Source of the DNA: an uncultured Pelagibacteraceae bacterium
Lineage (GTDB): Bacteria > Pseudomonadota > Alphaproteobacteria > Pelagibacterales > Pelagibacteraceae
DNA: 47,657 nt
Direction: 5' to 3'
Assembly: GCA_902596355.1 (NCBI GenBank)
Contig: CACJTS010000008.1
Location: 1-47,657, forward strand
Shown: in pieces, positions 28,388 through 37,015 of the stretch
How the letters are laid out: each line of letters begins with the position of its first letter
Numbering within the stretch: the first letter of the stretch is position 1
The notes under the pieces: generated by a model
Told to the model about the DNA's origin: nothing
The model's database searches: none
The model's input: the letters and a program-made list of their open reading frames with translations, nothing else
Translations under genes and position numbers: made by a program

Positions 28388-29578
28388 TTATTGATAAATA
28401 TAGTCTCTTGTAACAGGTGTAGACGAGTAATTCTTTGTTAATTGAAATTGGTATACAACTTGATCACCCCATTTAAATGCCATCTCACAACCAGCAAGAT
28501 AAAATTCCCACATCCTAAAAAATCTTTCATCGAACATTTGAATTATTTTGTCTTTATTTCGAATGCAATTTTCTTTCCAATGTCTTAGTGTATGTGAGTA
28601 ATGAAGTCTTAAAACCTCAATATCTGCAACAATTAAGCCTGCTTTTTCAATCGGTGTTGTTACTTCACTTAAACTAGGAGTATAACCTCCTGGAAAAATA
28701 TACTTTGTGATCCATGGATGTGGATCTCTTGGAGGATTAACTGATCCTATGGTATGAATTAATGATACTCCATCGTCTTTTAAAAGTTTTTCAACTTGTA
28801 AAAAAAATTTTTTATAAAATTTTCTTCCTACATGTTCAAACATTCCAACACTGACTATTCTATCAAATTTTTCATTGAGTTCTCTGTAATCCATTAACTT
28901 AAAGTTTAATTGATTTTCTAAATTAAGTTCTTTTGCTCTTTTCTTGCAGTAATTAAATTGATTTTCTGAAAGTGTAATACCCGTTACTTCACAATTTGCA
29001 CTTCTTGCAATATCTATTGCTAGAGAACCCCATCCACATCCAATATCTAAAACTTTTTGATTTGGTTTTATGTTAAGTTTTTTTATTATGTGTTGAATTT
29101 TATTATTTTGTGCAGTTTCCAATGTATCTGTTTCATTTTTAAAATATGCACATGAATATTGTCTTTTAGGATCTAAAAATAAGTCATAAAGATCATCCGA
29201 AATATCATAGTGATGAGAAACATTCATCTTTGATTTTTTTATAAAATTAAAATTAGTTAAATATCTATATGAACCTCTTAATCGATTAATTAAATAACTA
29301 AAAAAATTTAGGTCTCCTCTACCAAAATTCATTAAAGAAAGGTCTAAAAATTCAGTTAGTGTTCCATTTTCTATAATTATTTCCCCATCAGTATAAGCCT
29401 CCCCAAAATATAAGTCTGGATTGAATAATAACTTATAATGAAGATTTTTATTTAATATTTTTAATTTTATAGGATTTTCACTTTTTGGGTTTCCAATAAT
29501 GTAACTTTTTGAATTTGCATCAACTAATATAAATCCGTCTTTTTTAAACACATTGTTTAAAAATCTAGCTAGTTGCAT
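28388..29578 (-). CDS. cfa: Cyclopropane-fatty-acyl-phospholipid synthase family protein
   Basis: 396 residues. A lipid-binding N-terminal domain (YFGEAYTDGEIIIENGTLTEFLDL) precedes HHYDISDDLYDLFLDPKRQYSCAYF, the classic CFA-synthase lead-in. The SAM motif VLDIGCGWGSLA spans 176-187, and FDRIVSVGMFEHVGRKFY and the C-terminal RMWEFYLAGCEMAFKWGDQVVYQFQL are also characteristic. It would methylenate or methylate unsaturated acyl chains of membrane phospholipids. It abuts the DapA-like gene: its ATG is immediately next to that gene's TAG. Confidence 0.9.
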   Translation of the reverse strand: MQLARFLNNVFKKDGFILVDANSKSYIIGNPKSENPIKLKILNKNLHYKLLFNPDLYFGEAYTDGEIIIENGTLTEFLDLSLMNFGRGDLNFFSYLINRLRGSYRYLTNFNFIKKSKMNVSHHYDISDDLYDLFLDPKRQYSCAYFKNETDTLETAQNNKIQHIIKKLNIKPNQKVLDIGCGWGSLAIDIARSANCEVTGITLSENQFNYCKKRAKELNLENQLNFKLMDYRELNEKFDRIVSVGMFEHVGRKFYKKFFLQVEKLLKDDGVSLIHTIGSVNPPRDPHPWITKYIFPGGYTPSLSEVTTPIEKAGLIVADIEVLRLHYSHTLRHWKENCIRNKDKIIQMFDERFFRMWEFYLAGCEMAFKWGDQVVYQFQLTKNYSSTPVTRDYIYQ

Positions 29579-30463
29579 CTAAGCCGCCTTGGTATTTTTT
29601 AATGAGAAATTTAATTTCTCTAAATTATTTATTAAATCTATTTCATCTTTGGAATTTAAAATGCTAAGTGGTGGTAAAAGATTTTTATAATGTATTTCTT
29701 TTTTACTAAAGTAAGTATGTAAACCTGAAATCAAATTATATTTTTCAAATTCAGCTCTTACATCGCAAAGATTTTGGTTTATTGTCTGATCATGTCCATC
29801 ATTAAAATCATCATATACTTTTCTTGCCAGTGCAGAAGTAGCATTGCATGTAGCTGTAATTATTCCTGAACAGCCCAACTGAAGTCCTTTAAATAATTTA
29901 GATTCTGATCCAGGTAAAACTGAAAAATTATCAATTTTTAAGTTTTCAAAAAGATTGTAAGAACTATCTTTTACTCCAATAATATTCTTTGGATATTTTT
30001 TAACTAAATCTTCAATACACTCAGCACTAAACTTATAACCACATAGTTTTTCAAAATTATATAGTACTATTTCACAATCAGAAATTACCTCTACTATTTT
30101 GCTATAAAATTCTATTACCTCTTTATCTCCATATTTATAGTAAGCAGGTGGCATAATTAAAAATCTGTTAAAACCTAAAGATTTAGAAACTCTCATCAAA
30201 TTAATTGTTTCACCTAAAGAATTTAAACCAGTGCCAATAATATACTTTTCTTTGTATTTGCTTGAAGTCAGATGATTTAACAAATTAATTTTTTCAGAGA
30301 TAGGAATAAGTTGGGCCTGTCCAGTGCTTCCAAAAATAGCTGCTCCATGACAACCATTATCAATAACCATTTCTGCGTGTTTAATAGTTTTTTCAACATT
30401 GAGTGTTAAATCATCATTTAACACTGACATTGAAGCTGCATATATTCCTTTTATTAAACTCAT
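29579..30463 (-). CDS. DapA/NanA-superfamily aldolase, atypical
   Basis: 294 residues, a TIM-barrel of the dihydrodipicolinate synthase family. The Schiff-base Lys is Lys165 in IIGVKDSS and the catalytic Tyr is Tyr135 in VLYNFEKLCG. Two family motifs differ: GTTGE is GSTGQ (45-49), and the Arg that in DapA binds the substrate carboxylate (YNxPxRT) is absent. It is therefore probably not lysine-pathway DapA but another pyruvate- or keto-acid-dependent aldolase or lyase. It diverges from an epimerase-like gene by only 34 bases and precedes cfa with no gap. Substrate unknown. Confidence 0.83.
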   Translation of the reverse strand: MSLIKGIYAASMSVLNDDLTLNVEKTIKHAEMVIDNGCHGAAIFGSTGQAQLIPISEKINLLNHLTSSKYKEKYIIGTGLNSLGETINLMRVSKSLGFNRFLIMPPAYYKYGDKEVIEFYSKIVEVISDCEIVLYNFEKLCGYKFSAECIEDLVKKYPKNIIGVKDSSYNLFENLKIDNFSVLPGSESKLFKGLQLGCSGIITATCNATSALARKVYDDFNDGHDQTINQNLCDVRAEFEKYNLISGLHTYFSKKEIHYKNLLPPLSILNSKDEIDLINNLEKLNFSLKNTKAA

Positions 30464-30497
30464 ATATTTTTTAAAACATATAATAATTAAAAAAATA

Positions 30498-31433
30498 ATG
30501 AATAAAAGAGTAAACTTGATTATTGGTTCAGGAGTATTAGGCGCGTATTTATCAGCTGAACTTTTGAAAAAAAACGAAAAAGTAATTGTAACTTCGAGAT
30601 CAGTAAATAAAAAATTTATAAATTATAAATATCTTAAAATAAAACATAAAATTAAATTTGAAAAACTTAACACAAGCAACAAGAGTCAAATTGAAAATAT
30701 TATTCAAAAATATAATCCAAAAAAAATATTTTATTTCAGCGGGCAAGGCTCTTTAATAAAAAGTATTAAAAGTAAAAAGGAAACTCTAAGTTCACATTAT
30801 AACGGTACTAAAAATTTCTTAGATATTTTAAAAAGTCAAAAATTAGATACTAAATTTTTTAAAGCTAACTCAGGTTATATATTTTCACCAAAAAACGGGC
30901 TTGTTCATTTAAATTGTAAATTCTCTTCCAACAATAACCCATATATCAAAACTCAGCAAAAAGTATTTGAATTAATGAAAATATATAGAAAATTTGGATT
31001 AAATTTATCAAATTTGATATTTATGCAAATTGAGTCCCCATTAAGAAAAAATGATTTTTTTATCAAAAAAGTTTGTTTGGGAGCTAAAAATAAAAAAAAG
31101 ATTATTGTTGGAAATTTAAATACATTTAGAGATTATTCTTGGATTACCGAGGTAGTTAAAGCAATACTACTCACATCTGACTTAAAATCTAAAGATTATA
31201 TTATTTCAGCAGGAAAAAAACTTTCTGGCATTGAAATAATTAAAACAGCTTATAATCTTAACAAATTAGATTATCGAAAATATTTTTCAATTAGTAAAAA
31301 ATTTTTTAGAGAGAAAGAAAATAAATTTTTAATTGGATCAAATAAAAATTCTTTATACTTAAAAAATAAACATAATTTTAAATTTAATATTTTTGGTAAA
31401 AAATTAATTAAAAAAATGTATAAAAGTTTATGA
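30498..31433 (+). CDS. NAD-dependent epimerase/dehydratase-like protein
   Basis: 311 residues from the ATG at 30498; an upstream in-frame extension would run back through the divergent promoter and into the DapA-like gene, so I reject it. The Rossmann motif GSGVLGAY (10-17) is clear. At the extended-SDR active site the protein reads NPYIKTQQK: Tyr149 is present, but the lysine of Y-x3-K is Gln153. SANSGY-like KANSGYIFS is the GDP-mannose dehydratase-type serine/threonine region. Catalytic competence is thus doubtful, or the chemistry is different. It is coupled to the GT9 gene by an ATGA overlap. Confidence 0.72.
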   Translation: MNKRVNLIIGSGVLGAYLSAELLKKNEKVIVTSRSVNKKFINYKYLKIKHKIKFEKLNTSNKSQIENIIQKYNPKKIFYFSGQGSLIKSIKSKKETLSSHYNGTKNFLDILKSQKLDTKFFKANSGYIFSPKNGLVHLNCKFSSNNNPYIKTQQKVFELMKIYRKFGLNLSNLIFMQIESPLRKNDFFIKKVCLGAKNKKKIIVGNLNTFRDYSWITEVVKAILLTSDLKSKDYIISAGKKLSGIEIIKTAYNLNKLDYRKYFSISKKFFREKENKFLIGSNKNSLYLKNKHNFKFNIFGKKLIKKMYKSL

Positions 31434-32371
31434 AGACAGGTATCTATTTAAGTTATATTGGCTTGGGTGCAAATTTACTTCATCTTTCCTATTGTCATCA
31501 AATTGCCAAAAAACATGGACCGGTAACTATTATAACTCTCTGTAAAAATTTAAAAGAGGCACTAGCTGATGATCCTCTTATTGAGAATGTTTATTATTTA
31601 GAAAAATATCACAAAAAACTTTTAGACATTTTTAATCTTAGTAAGATTCTTAAACAATTTCATTTTCAAAATTTATTAATTTATTATCCAAGTTTAAGAT
31701 TATATTTTGCAGCAAAAATAGCTGGTATTGATAACATATGGTCATATAAATCAAAAAATAAAAAAAATTTACACCTAGTTAAATCAGCAAAAGAATTTAC
31801 AGAAAAATTTCTTAATATTGATAATTGTCCTACTGAAACTAATTTTTTTATCGATAAAGATAGAATCAAAAAAGTTAGAGAGGAATTAAATAATAATAGT
31901 TATAAAATAGTAATTGGTGCAGGTTCCTCAGGTCCAACTACAAGATGGGGTGCAAAGAATTATGCTGATTTAATAAATAAGTTAAATGAACTAGATGATT
32001 ATTTTTTTTTTATTTTATGTGGTCCAAATGAAAAAGAGATTGAAAATCAGATTGTATCTAAATTAAAGAAAAAAAATTTTTTAACTTTAAGTAGCAAAAA
32101 AATATATGATTTAATTCCATACCTCGGTATTTCAGATATGTATATTGGTAATGACTCATTTGGTTCACATGTTGTTTCACAGTGTGGAAAAAAAAGCATT
32201 GTATTTCTCTTAGACGCTCCAAAAGCGTATACAGACTATAGCAAGAACTATTACAGAATAGTTCCCGATGGATATAAGATTGATGAAATAACTCATGGCA
32301 CTAATGCAGATCCAAACTCAATTTTAGTAAAAGATGTAGTTGAAATAATTAATAAATTAAAAATTAACTAA
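31430..32371 (+). CDS. Glycosyltransferase family 9 (heptosyltransferase-like)
   Basis: 313 residues. GT9 features are an early short strand-turn with LGANLLHLS, the middle KIVIGAGSSGPTTRWGAKNYADLINKL (the donor-side G-x-S-x-x-x-x-x-x-W motif), and DMYIGNDSFGSHVVSQCGKKSIVFL, the G-N-D-S-G-x-x-H segment. It is related to ADP-heptose:LPS heptosyltransferases; the sugar is unknown. It overlaps the epimerase gene by 4 bases and converges with the Tim14-like gene by 8. Together with the epimerase and perhaps the aldolase it suggests a small glycan-decoration locus. Confidence 0.8.
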   Translation: MKTGIYLSYIGLGANLLHLSYCHQIAKKHGPVTIITLCKNLKEALADDPLIENVYYLEKYHKKLLDIFNLSKILKQFHFQNLLIYYPSLRLYFAAKIAGIDNIWSYKSKNKKNLHLVKSAKEFTEKFLNIDNCPTETNFFIDKDRIKKVREELNNNSYKIVIGAGSSGPTTRWGAKNYADLINKLNELDDYFFFILCGPNEKEIENQIVSKLKKKNFLTLSSKKIYDLIPYLGISDMYIGNDSFGSHVVSQCGKKSIVFLLDAPKAYTDYSKNYYRIVPDGYKIDEITHGTNADPNSILVKDVVEIINKLKIN

Positions 32372-32867
32372 TATCTTTTAATACAATTTCCTTAGCCTCA
32401 TTAACTATTGCTGAAAGTCTTGATGTTTCAGGAGAAATATCTGGATGTATTTTTTTTTGGATTTTTTGATAAGCTTTATTAACTATTTCTTTGGTTGGTT
32501 TTTTATTAATATCTAAATTTAAAATCTTATATGCCTCAGATATTGATAATGATGAAGAATTATTATTTTGATATTGATTAAAAGAAAATCTTCCAGAATT
32601 TCTTAAAGTTTGAATAAGCCTATAAAGAGAAAGCAATTGTATCAATGATAAACCTTTAAGTTTAACTAAAGCAAGACTTGCAAGAGTTAATGGCAACGTA
32701 AGTAGAAATTTTCCACCAATAGCAAATAAAATTGCTAATAAAGCCAATAATAAAATTGTTATCAGCCTCACTCCTTTTGACATTTTTTTTGGAGAAATAT
32801 TTGACCACCATCTTAATAAAAAATATAAGATGACTAAAATTACAAGTAGATAAATAATAATATTCAT
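32364..32867 (-). CDS. Membrane-anchored DnaJ protein, Tim14/Pam18-like
   Basis: 167 residues from the ATG at 32867, preferred over one 30 bases upstream that would overlap the divergent peptidase. Hydrophobic segments are at about 3-19 and 34-72. The C-terminal J domain has HPD at 141-143 in KIQKKIHPDIS, preceded by SISEAYKILNLD and followed by LSAIVNEAKEIVLKD. The short J domain, the membrane anchor and the tail VNEAKEIV closely resemble mitochondrial Tim14/Pam18 (INEAKDxL), which stimulates Hsp70 at the inner membrane. Function in bacteria is unproven. It diverges from ptrB by 15 bases. Confidence 0.82.
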   Translation of the reverse strand: MNIIIYLLVILVILYFLLRWWSNISPKKMSKGVRLITILLLALLAILFAIGGKFLLTLPLTLASLALVKLKGLSLIQLLSLYRLIQTLRNSGRFSFNQYQNNNSSSLSISEAYKILNLDINKKPTKEIVNKAYQKIQKKIHPDISPETSRLSAIVNEAKEIVLKDIS

Positions 32868-32882
32868 ATATTTCCTTATTAA

Positions 32883-34958
32883 ATGAAAGTACCACAACTT
32901 AAAAAAAAACTAGAGATAAAAACTTGTCACAATATTGATTGGGAAGACAATTACAGCTGGATTCATCAAGATAATATTTTAGAAGTCCTTAAAGATAAAA
33001 GTAAGTTAGATCCTGAGGTAAAAAATTATTTAGAAGATGAAAATGCTTATACAGATCATCATTTAAAAGATACAAAAGATATCCAAAAAAAATTATTTGA
33101 TGAAATTAAAGGAAGAATTAAATTAGATGATGAATCTCTACCTTACAAAGATCATTCTTATGAGTATTGGACAAAAACTACAACAAAAGGAAATTATTCC
33201 ATAAAATTGAGAAAAAAAATTGGTTCAGAAAATGTAGAAGAAATATGGAATGGAGATAAAGAAAAAGAAAAGCTTAAAACTGAATATTTTGGGGTTGGAG
33301 ATTTAGAAGTAAGTAATAATGATAAATATCTTGGATACTCTTTAGATCTTAAAGGTTCTGAATATTATTCAATTTATTTAAGAGATATAAAAACAAACAA
33401 AATTATTTCAAAAGAAATTACAGAAACATCAGGTGGAATAACATTTAGTTTAGATGATAAATATATTTTTTATTCTAAACTTGATGAAAATCATAGAGCA
33501 AGAACAATATACAGGCACAAAATAGGAGATTTTGATGGCAAAGATGAATTAATATTTGAGGAGAAAAGTGAAGCTTTTACAGTGGGAATTGGAAAAAGCT
33601 CAGATGAAAAATATTATTTTATAAATACCTCTGATCACAATACCTCAGAGCAATATTATTTTAAATCAAATGAATTAAATCCATCTCCAAAACTTATTAT
33701 TGAAAGAGAAAGAGGTGTTCTTTATTCTGTAAATTCATGGGATGGTAAATTTTATAATCATACAAATAAAAATGCTGAAGACTTTAAAATTGATATTTGT
33801 GACAATTTAGAAAATCAAAATTGGAAAACATATATTCCAGCAAAAGATGAAGTTTTAATTGGTGGTTTAACATTCCTTAAAAATTGGATTATTCGTGGTG
33901 AAACATCAGATGCACTTGATAAATTATTTGTCAAAAATATTTCTACAAATATAGAAGAAGAATTAATTTTTTCTGATGAAACTGTTTATGTTCCAGGAGT
34001 AAGCTTAACTCAAAAAGATAGAAATACTGATGAAGTTTATTTAGGATACTCATCACCTAAAACTCCTTCTAGAGTATTTAAATATAATTTAGCAACAAAA
34101 TCTAAAGAACTTGTTAAAGAACAAGAGATCCCATCTGGACATAATAAAGATGACTATATTGTTGAGAGAGTTGAGTTTAAATCTCATGACGGAAGAATGG
34201 TTCCATTAACAATTACTAGACACAAAAAAACAAAAATTGATGGGTCTGCAAATGTTTTATTGTATGGATATGGGTCTTATGGAAATTCTATGTCCCCAAG
34301 TTTTTCGTCTACAAGACTAAGTCTTATAAATAGAGATATAATTTGGGCTACAGCTCATATCAGAGGTGGAATGGAAAAAGGTATGAAATGGTGGAAAGAG
34401 GGAAAATTAACAAACAAAAAAAATACTTTTGAAGATTATATTTACGCAGCAAAATATTTGATTGAAAAAAATTATACGTCAAAAGGAAATATTATTGGAA
34501 TGGGTGGATCAGCTGGAGGATTATTAATGGGAGCTGTAGTCAATCAATCTCCTGAATTATTTTTAGGAATTATAATGGCTGTTCCTTTTGTGGATTCTTT
34601 AACAACAAATCTTGATCATTCTTTACCTTTAACTGTGGGAGAATTTGACGAATTCGGAAATGCAAAAGAGAATAAAGAACACTTTGATTATATTTTTTCA
34701 TATGCGCCCTACAACAATATTAAAAAAATGGATTATCCACATATTTTTATTACAACAAGTTTAAGTGATAATAGAGTTTTATTTGATGAACCTGCAAAGT
34801 TCACAGCAAAACTTAGAGACTATAAAACAGATAATAATTTACTTCTTTTAAAAACCGAAATGAATGCTGGTCATGGTGGAAAATCTGGAAGAGATGGGGC
34901 AATAGAAGAAATTGCTATTGACTATGCATTTGCATTAAAGATTTCTAAAAAAATTTAG
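32883..34958 (+). CDS. ptrB: Oligopeptidase B / prolyl oligopeptidase family (S9A)
   Basis: 691 residues. An N-terminal beta-propeller (about 70-400) is followed by an alpha/beta hydrolase domain. The nucleophile Ser543 sits in GMGGSAGGLL, Asp629 in SLSDNRVLFDE, and His664 in AGHGGKSGR. The substrate-specific HIRGGMEKGMKWW (near 495) is typical of oligopeptidase B. It cleaves short peptides after basic residues in the cytosol. It is divergent from the Tim14-like gene. The stop is 13 bases before the hsp20 promoter, which has its own signal. Confidence 0.93.
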   Translation: MKVPQLKKKLEIKTCHNIDWEDNYSWIHQDNILEVLKDKSKLDPEVKNYLEDENAYTDHHLKDTKDIQKKLFDEIKGRIKLDDESLPYKDHSYEYWTKTTTKGNYSIKLRKKIGSENVEEIWNGDKEKEKLKTEYFGVGDLEVSNNDKYLGYSLDLKGSEYYSIYLRDIKTNKIISKEITETSGGITFSLDDKYIFYSKLDENHRARTIYRHKIGDFDGKDELIFEEKSEAFTVGIGKSSDEKYYFINTSDHNTSEQYYFKSNELNPSPKLIIERERGVLYSVNSWDGKFYNHTNKNAEDFKIDICDNLENQNWKTYIPAKDEVLIGGLTFLKNWIIRGETSDALDKLFVKNISTNIEEELIFSDETVYVPGVSLTQKDRNTDEVYLGYSSPKTPSRVFKYNLATKSKELVKEQEIPSGHNKDDYIVERVEFKSHDGRMVPLTITRHKKTKIDGSANVLLYGYGSYGNSMSPSFSSTRLSLINRDIIWATAHIRGGMEKGMKWWKEGKLTNKKNTFEDYIYAAKYLIEKNYTSKGNIIGMGGSAGGLLMGAVVNQSPELFLGIIMAVPFVDSLTTNLDHSLPLTVGEFDEFGNAKENKEHFDYIFSYAPYNNIKKMDYPHIFITTSLSDNRVLFDEPAKFTAKLRDYKTDNNLLLLKTEMNAGHGGKSGRDGAIEEIAIDYAFALKISKKI

Positions 34959-34970
34959 TACATTTTAAAT

Positions 34971-34998
34971 CTTGAAAAAAACAAATTAATTACCATAT
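34971..34998 (+). promoter_or_regulatory. Sigma-32 (RpoH)-like promoter of hsp20
   Basis: CTTGAA at 34971-34976 and CCATAT at 34993-34998 with a 16-base spacer, matching the groES promoter in the window (CTTGAA-N16-CTATAT) except for one -10 base. The start site would be near 35005, giving a leader of about 55 bases that contains two hairpins. Confidence 0.68.
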
Positions 34999-35007
34999 AA
35001 ATTTGGT

Positions 35008-35055
35008 AAGTCGCCTAATGGGGCTTGCAAAAATAAACTTGCTTAACAAAGGAGG
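35008..35055 (+). promoter_or_regulatory. ROSE-like RNA thermometer in the hsp20 leader
   Basis: Two hairpins are predicted. The first pairs AAGTCGC (35008-35014) with GGGGCTT (35020-35026). The second pairs CTTGCTT (35038-35044) across a 4-base loop with AAGGAGG (35049-35055), the ribosome binding site of hsp20. It contains the UUGCU anti-SD element of ROSE thermometers opposite AGGA, including the central G-G opposition. In known ROSE elements this stem melts at heat-shock temperature. Assignment here is by motif; the fold has not been computed or tested. Confidence 0.68.
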
Positions 35056-35060
35056 ATATT

Positions 35061-35507
35061 ATGACAAGTAAGGATCTATCTATATTTAACTCACTTAGAC
35101 CTTTTTCAATTGGTTTTGATGACATGTTCGACCAATTTGAAAATATGCTAGGAAATGGGAATTTGACAATGCAGTCAAATTATCCACCCTACAACATCCG
35201 AAAGACAGGTAAAGACAACTATGCAATTGAAGTAGCATTGGCTGGCTTTAGCAAAAAAGACGTCGAGGTTGAGTTCGAGGACAATTTATTAACCGTAAGA
35301 ACAAAACAAGTTAATAAGTCTGAGGACAGTGATGTTAATGGAGAAATTATTCATAAAGGTATTTCTCAAAGACAATTTGCAAGATCATTCACTATAGCTG
35401 ATGATGTAAAAGTTAATGGTGCTGAGCTTAAAGATGGTCTTTTAACAATATCTTGTGAAAGAATAATTCCAGAACATAAAAAAAAGAAGCTTATTGAAAT
35501 TAAATAA
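35061..35507 (+). CDS. Small heat shock protein Hsp20 (alpha-crystallin family)
   Basis: 148 residues. NYPPYNIRKTGKDNYAIEVALAGFSKKDVEVEFEDNLLTV opens the alpha-crystallin domain and FARSFTIADDVKVNGAELKDGLLTISCERIIPE closes it; the N-terminal SLRPFSIGFDDMFDQFENML matches IbpA/HspH-type proteins. It is a cytosolic holdase that binds unfolded proteins. Expression is expected to be doubly heat-controlled: a sigma-32-like promoter and a ribosome-site hairpin directly upstream. A strong AAAGGAGGA ribosome site precedes the ATG. Confidence 0.96.
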   Translation: MTSKDLSIFNSLRPFSIGFDDMFDQFENMLGNGNLTMQSNYPPYNIRKTGKDNYAIEVALAGFSKKDVEVEFEDNLLTVRTKQVNKSEDSDVNGEIIHKGISQRQFARSFTIADDVKVNGAELKDGLLTISCERIIPEHKKKKLIEIK

Positions 35508-35520
35508 GTCCTAAACCTTG

Positions 35521-35547
35521 CTTGTGGGGATTTCTCCCCACAAGTTT
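35521..35547 (+). terminator. Hairpin terminator between hsp20 and the purine permease
   Basis: Perfect 10-base inverted repeat CTTGTGGGGA (35521-35530), loop TTTC, TCCCCACAAG (35535-35544), followed by TTTAAATT. It lies between convergent genes, 13 bases after the hsp20 stop and 10 before the permease stop, and can serve both strands; the T tract is short. Confidence 0.78.
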
Positions 35548-35554
35548 AAATTAA

Positions 35555-36877
35555 TTATTTCTTTGCCATTATAGCATTTAAAACAAATGCTAGTAATCCA
35601 GCAGGTATAAGTCCAGTTGTTAACAGTAGTTTTAAACTTATTCCAAAATCTGGAATATTTTTCACAAAGTCCGGTAACAATGACATTCCAATTCCAAAAG
35701 ACAAAGAAAGAGCTAAGATTAATAAATTTCTTTGATCCATTTCTGCCCTTGAAATCAATTTAATACCAGCAGCTACAATCATACCAAACATAATAATTGC
35801 TGCTCCACCGATCACAGACTCTGGCATCGCTGCAATTATTCCACCTAATTTTGGAAATAATCCCATAAGAACCAAAACTATTCCAGCTATAGTTCCAACG
35901 TGTCTACTTACAACTCCTGTAAACGCAACTAGTCCAGCATTTTGCGAATAAGATGTATTTGGCATCGCATTAAATATTGCACCAAATGCAGTACCAACAC
36001 CATCTGCCATAATTCCACCTGATATTTCTTTATCTGTTGCCTCTCGTTTAGCACCACCCATTGTTGTAGCACTTATATCTCCAATTGTTTCAATTGTTGT
36101 AACAACTGACATAAACAACATTAGAATTATTGCACCGGGTACAAAATCGATTCCATATTGAAGTGGCATTGGAAATGCAAACCATGATGCGGAAGCAATT
36201 TTTCCGTAGTTAACCATTCCAAGTGCAGCTGCAACTATGAAGCCGGCTACTATTCCAATTAAAATTGATCCTGCTGAAGCCATCCCTTTACCTCTAAGAT
36301 TAAAAAAGATAGCAACTATAAACACTGTGAAAGCAACTGTTAAATGATTTGCATTTGCAAAGATTTCAGGTTTATTATTCATTAACCATCCACCTCCACC
36401 AGCATACATAAAACCAACTTTAAGCAAACTAAATCCAATCATTAGTACAACTATACCAGTGACTAATGGTGGGAATAGATGTCTTATTGGTTTTAAAACT
36501 TTTCCAATAAAAATTTGAAAAATTCCTCCAATGAACGCTGCTGTAAATACAGCACCTAATCCTGCTGCTTTAAATGGTAGCATAATTGGTATAAACGCAA
36601 AACTTGTTCCTTGAACAATAGGAAGTCTTGCACCAATTTCTTTGTATCCAACTGTTTGGATAATTGTTGCAACTCCTGCAACAAACAAAGCCATTTGAAT
36701 CAAAAATATTTTTTGTTCAGGCGTTTGACCAAAAACTCCAGCCACAATAATAGGAACCGTTATATTACCAGCAAACATTGCTAGTACGTGCTGAATTCCT
36801 AAAGGTATGGATTTATTTAATGGAAGTTTTTTATCCGGACTGTTTGTAGAGCCCGCTTTTGTTTTTCTTGAAGCCAT
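35555..36877 (-). CDS. NCS2 family xanthine/urate-type permease
   Basis: 440 residues with about 12-14 membrane segments. The nucleobase-ascorbate transporter signature is QNAGLVAFTG (312-321), and Glu263 in TIETIGD with VSRHVG after the signature matches the purine (xanthine/urate) branch rather than uracil UraA. HVLAMFAGNITVPII at the N-terminus is also typical. It should import xanthine or urate with protons or sodium. A strong ribosome site CGGAGG lies 6 bases upstream. It faces a 138-base leader and stands at the edge of the purine island. Exact substrate is unknown. Confidence 0.9.
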   Translation of the reverse strand: MASRKTKAGSTNSPDKKLPLNKSIPLGIQHVLAMFAGNITVPIIVAGVFGQTPEQKIFLIQMALFVAGVATIIQTVGYKEIGARLPIVQGTSFAFIPIMLPFKAAGLGAVFTAAFIGGIFQIFIGKVLKPIRHLFPPLVTGIVVLMIGFSLLKVGFMYAGGGGWLMNNKPEIFANANHLTVAFTVFIVAIFFNLRGKGMASAGSILIGIVAGFIVAAALGMVNYGKIASASWFAFPMPLQYGIDFVPGAIILMLFMSVVTTIETIGDISATTMGGAKREATDKEISGGIMADGVGTAFGAIFNAMPNTSYSQNAGLVAFTGVVSRHVGTIAGIVLVLMGLFPKLGGIIAAMPESVIGGAAIIMFGMIVAAGIKLISRAEMDQRNLLILALSLSFGIGMSLLPDFVKNIPDFGISLKLLLTTGLIPAGLLAFVLNAIMAKK

Positions 36878-37015
36878 ATAACCTCCGTCGTTAACTGAAT
36901 ATACGTTACATTATTGGCTATGAATTAATATAAAAAAACTGATTTGTTTAGAAGAACTCCACTATAGATAGTGAAAAAAACCTATAATGAGCAGATTTAT
37001 TTTAATTAATAAATT

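Noticed and set aside
30399..30497. N-terminal extension of the epimerase-like protein
   Set aside because: It would overlap the divergent aldolase coding region and precede the Rossmann motif by an unrelated peptide.
36878..37015. Possible purine riboswitch in the 138-base leader of the NCS2 permease
   Set aside because: A small inverted repeat (CACTAT/ATAGTG on the minus strand) and a short stem around the ribosome site are visible, but none of the conserved purine aptamer junction sequences could be matched, and I cannot test the xanthine (NMT1) motif by eye.
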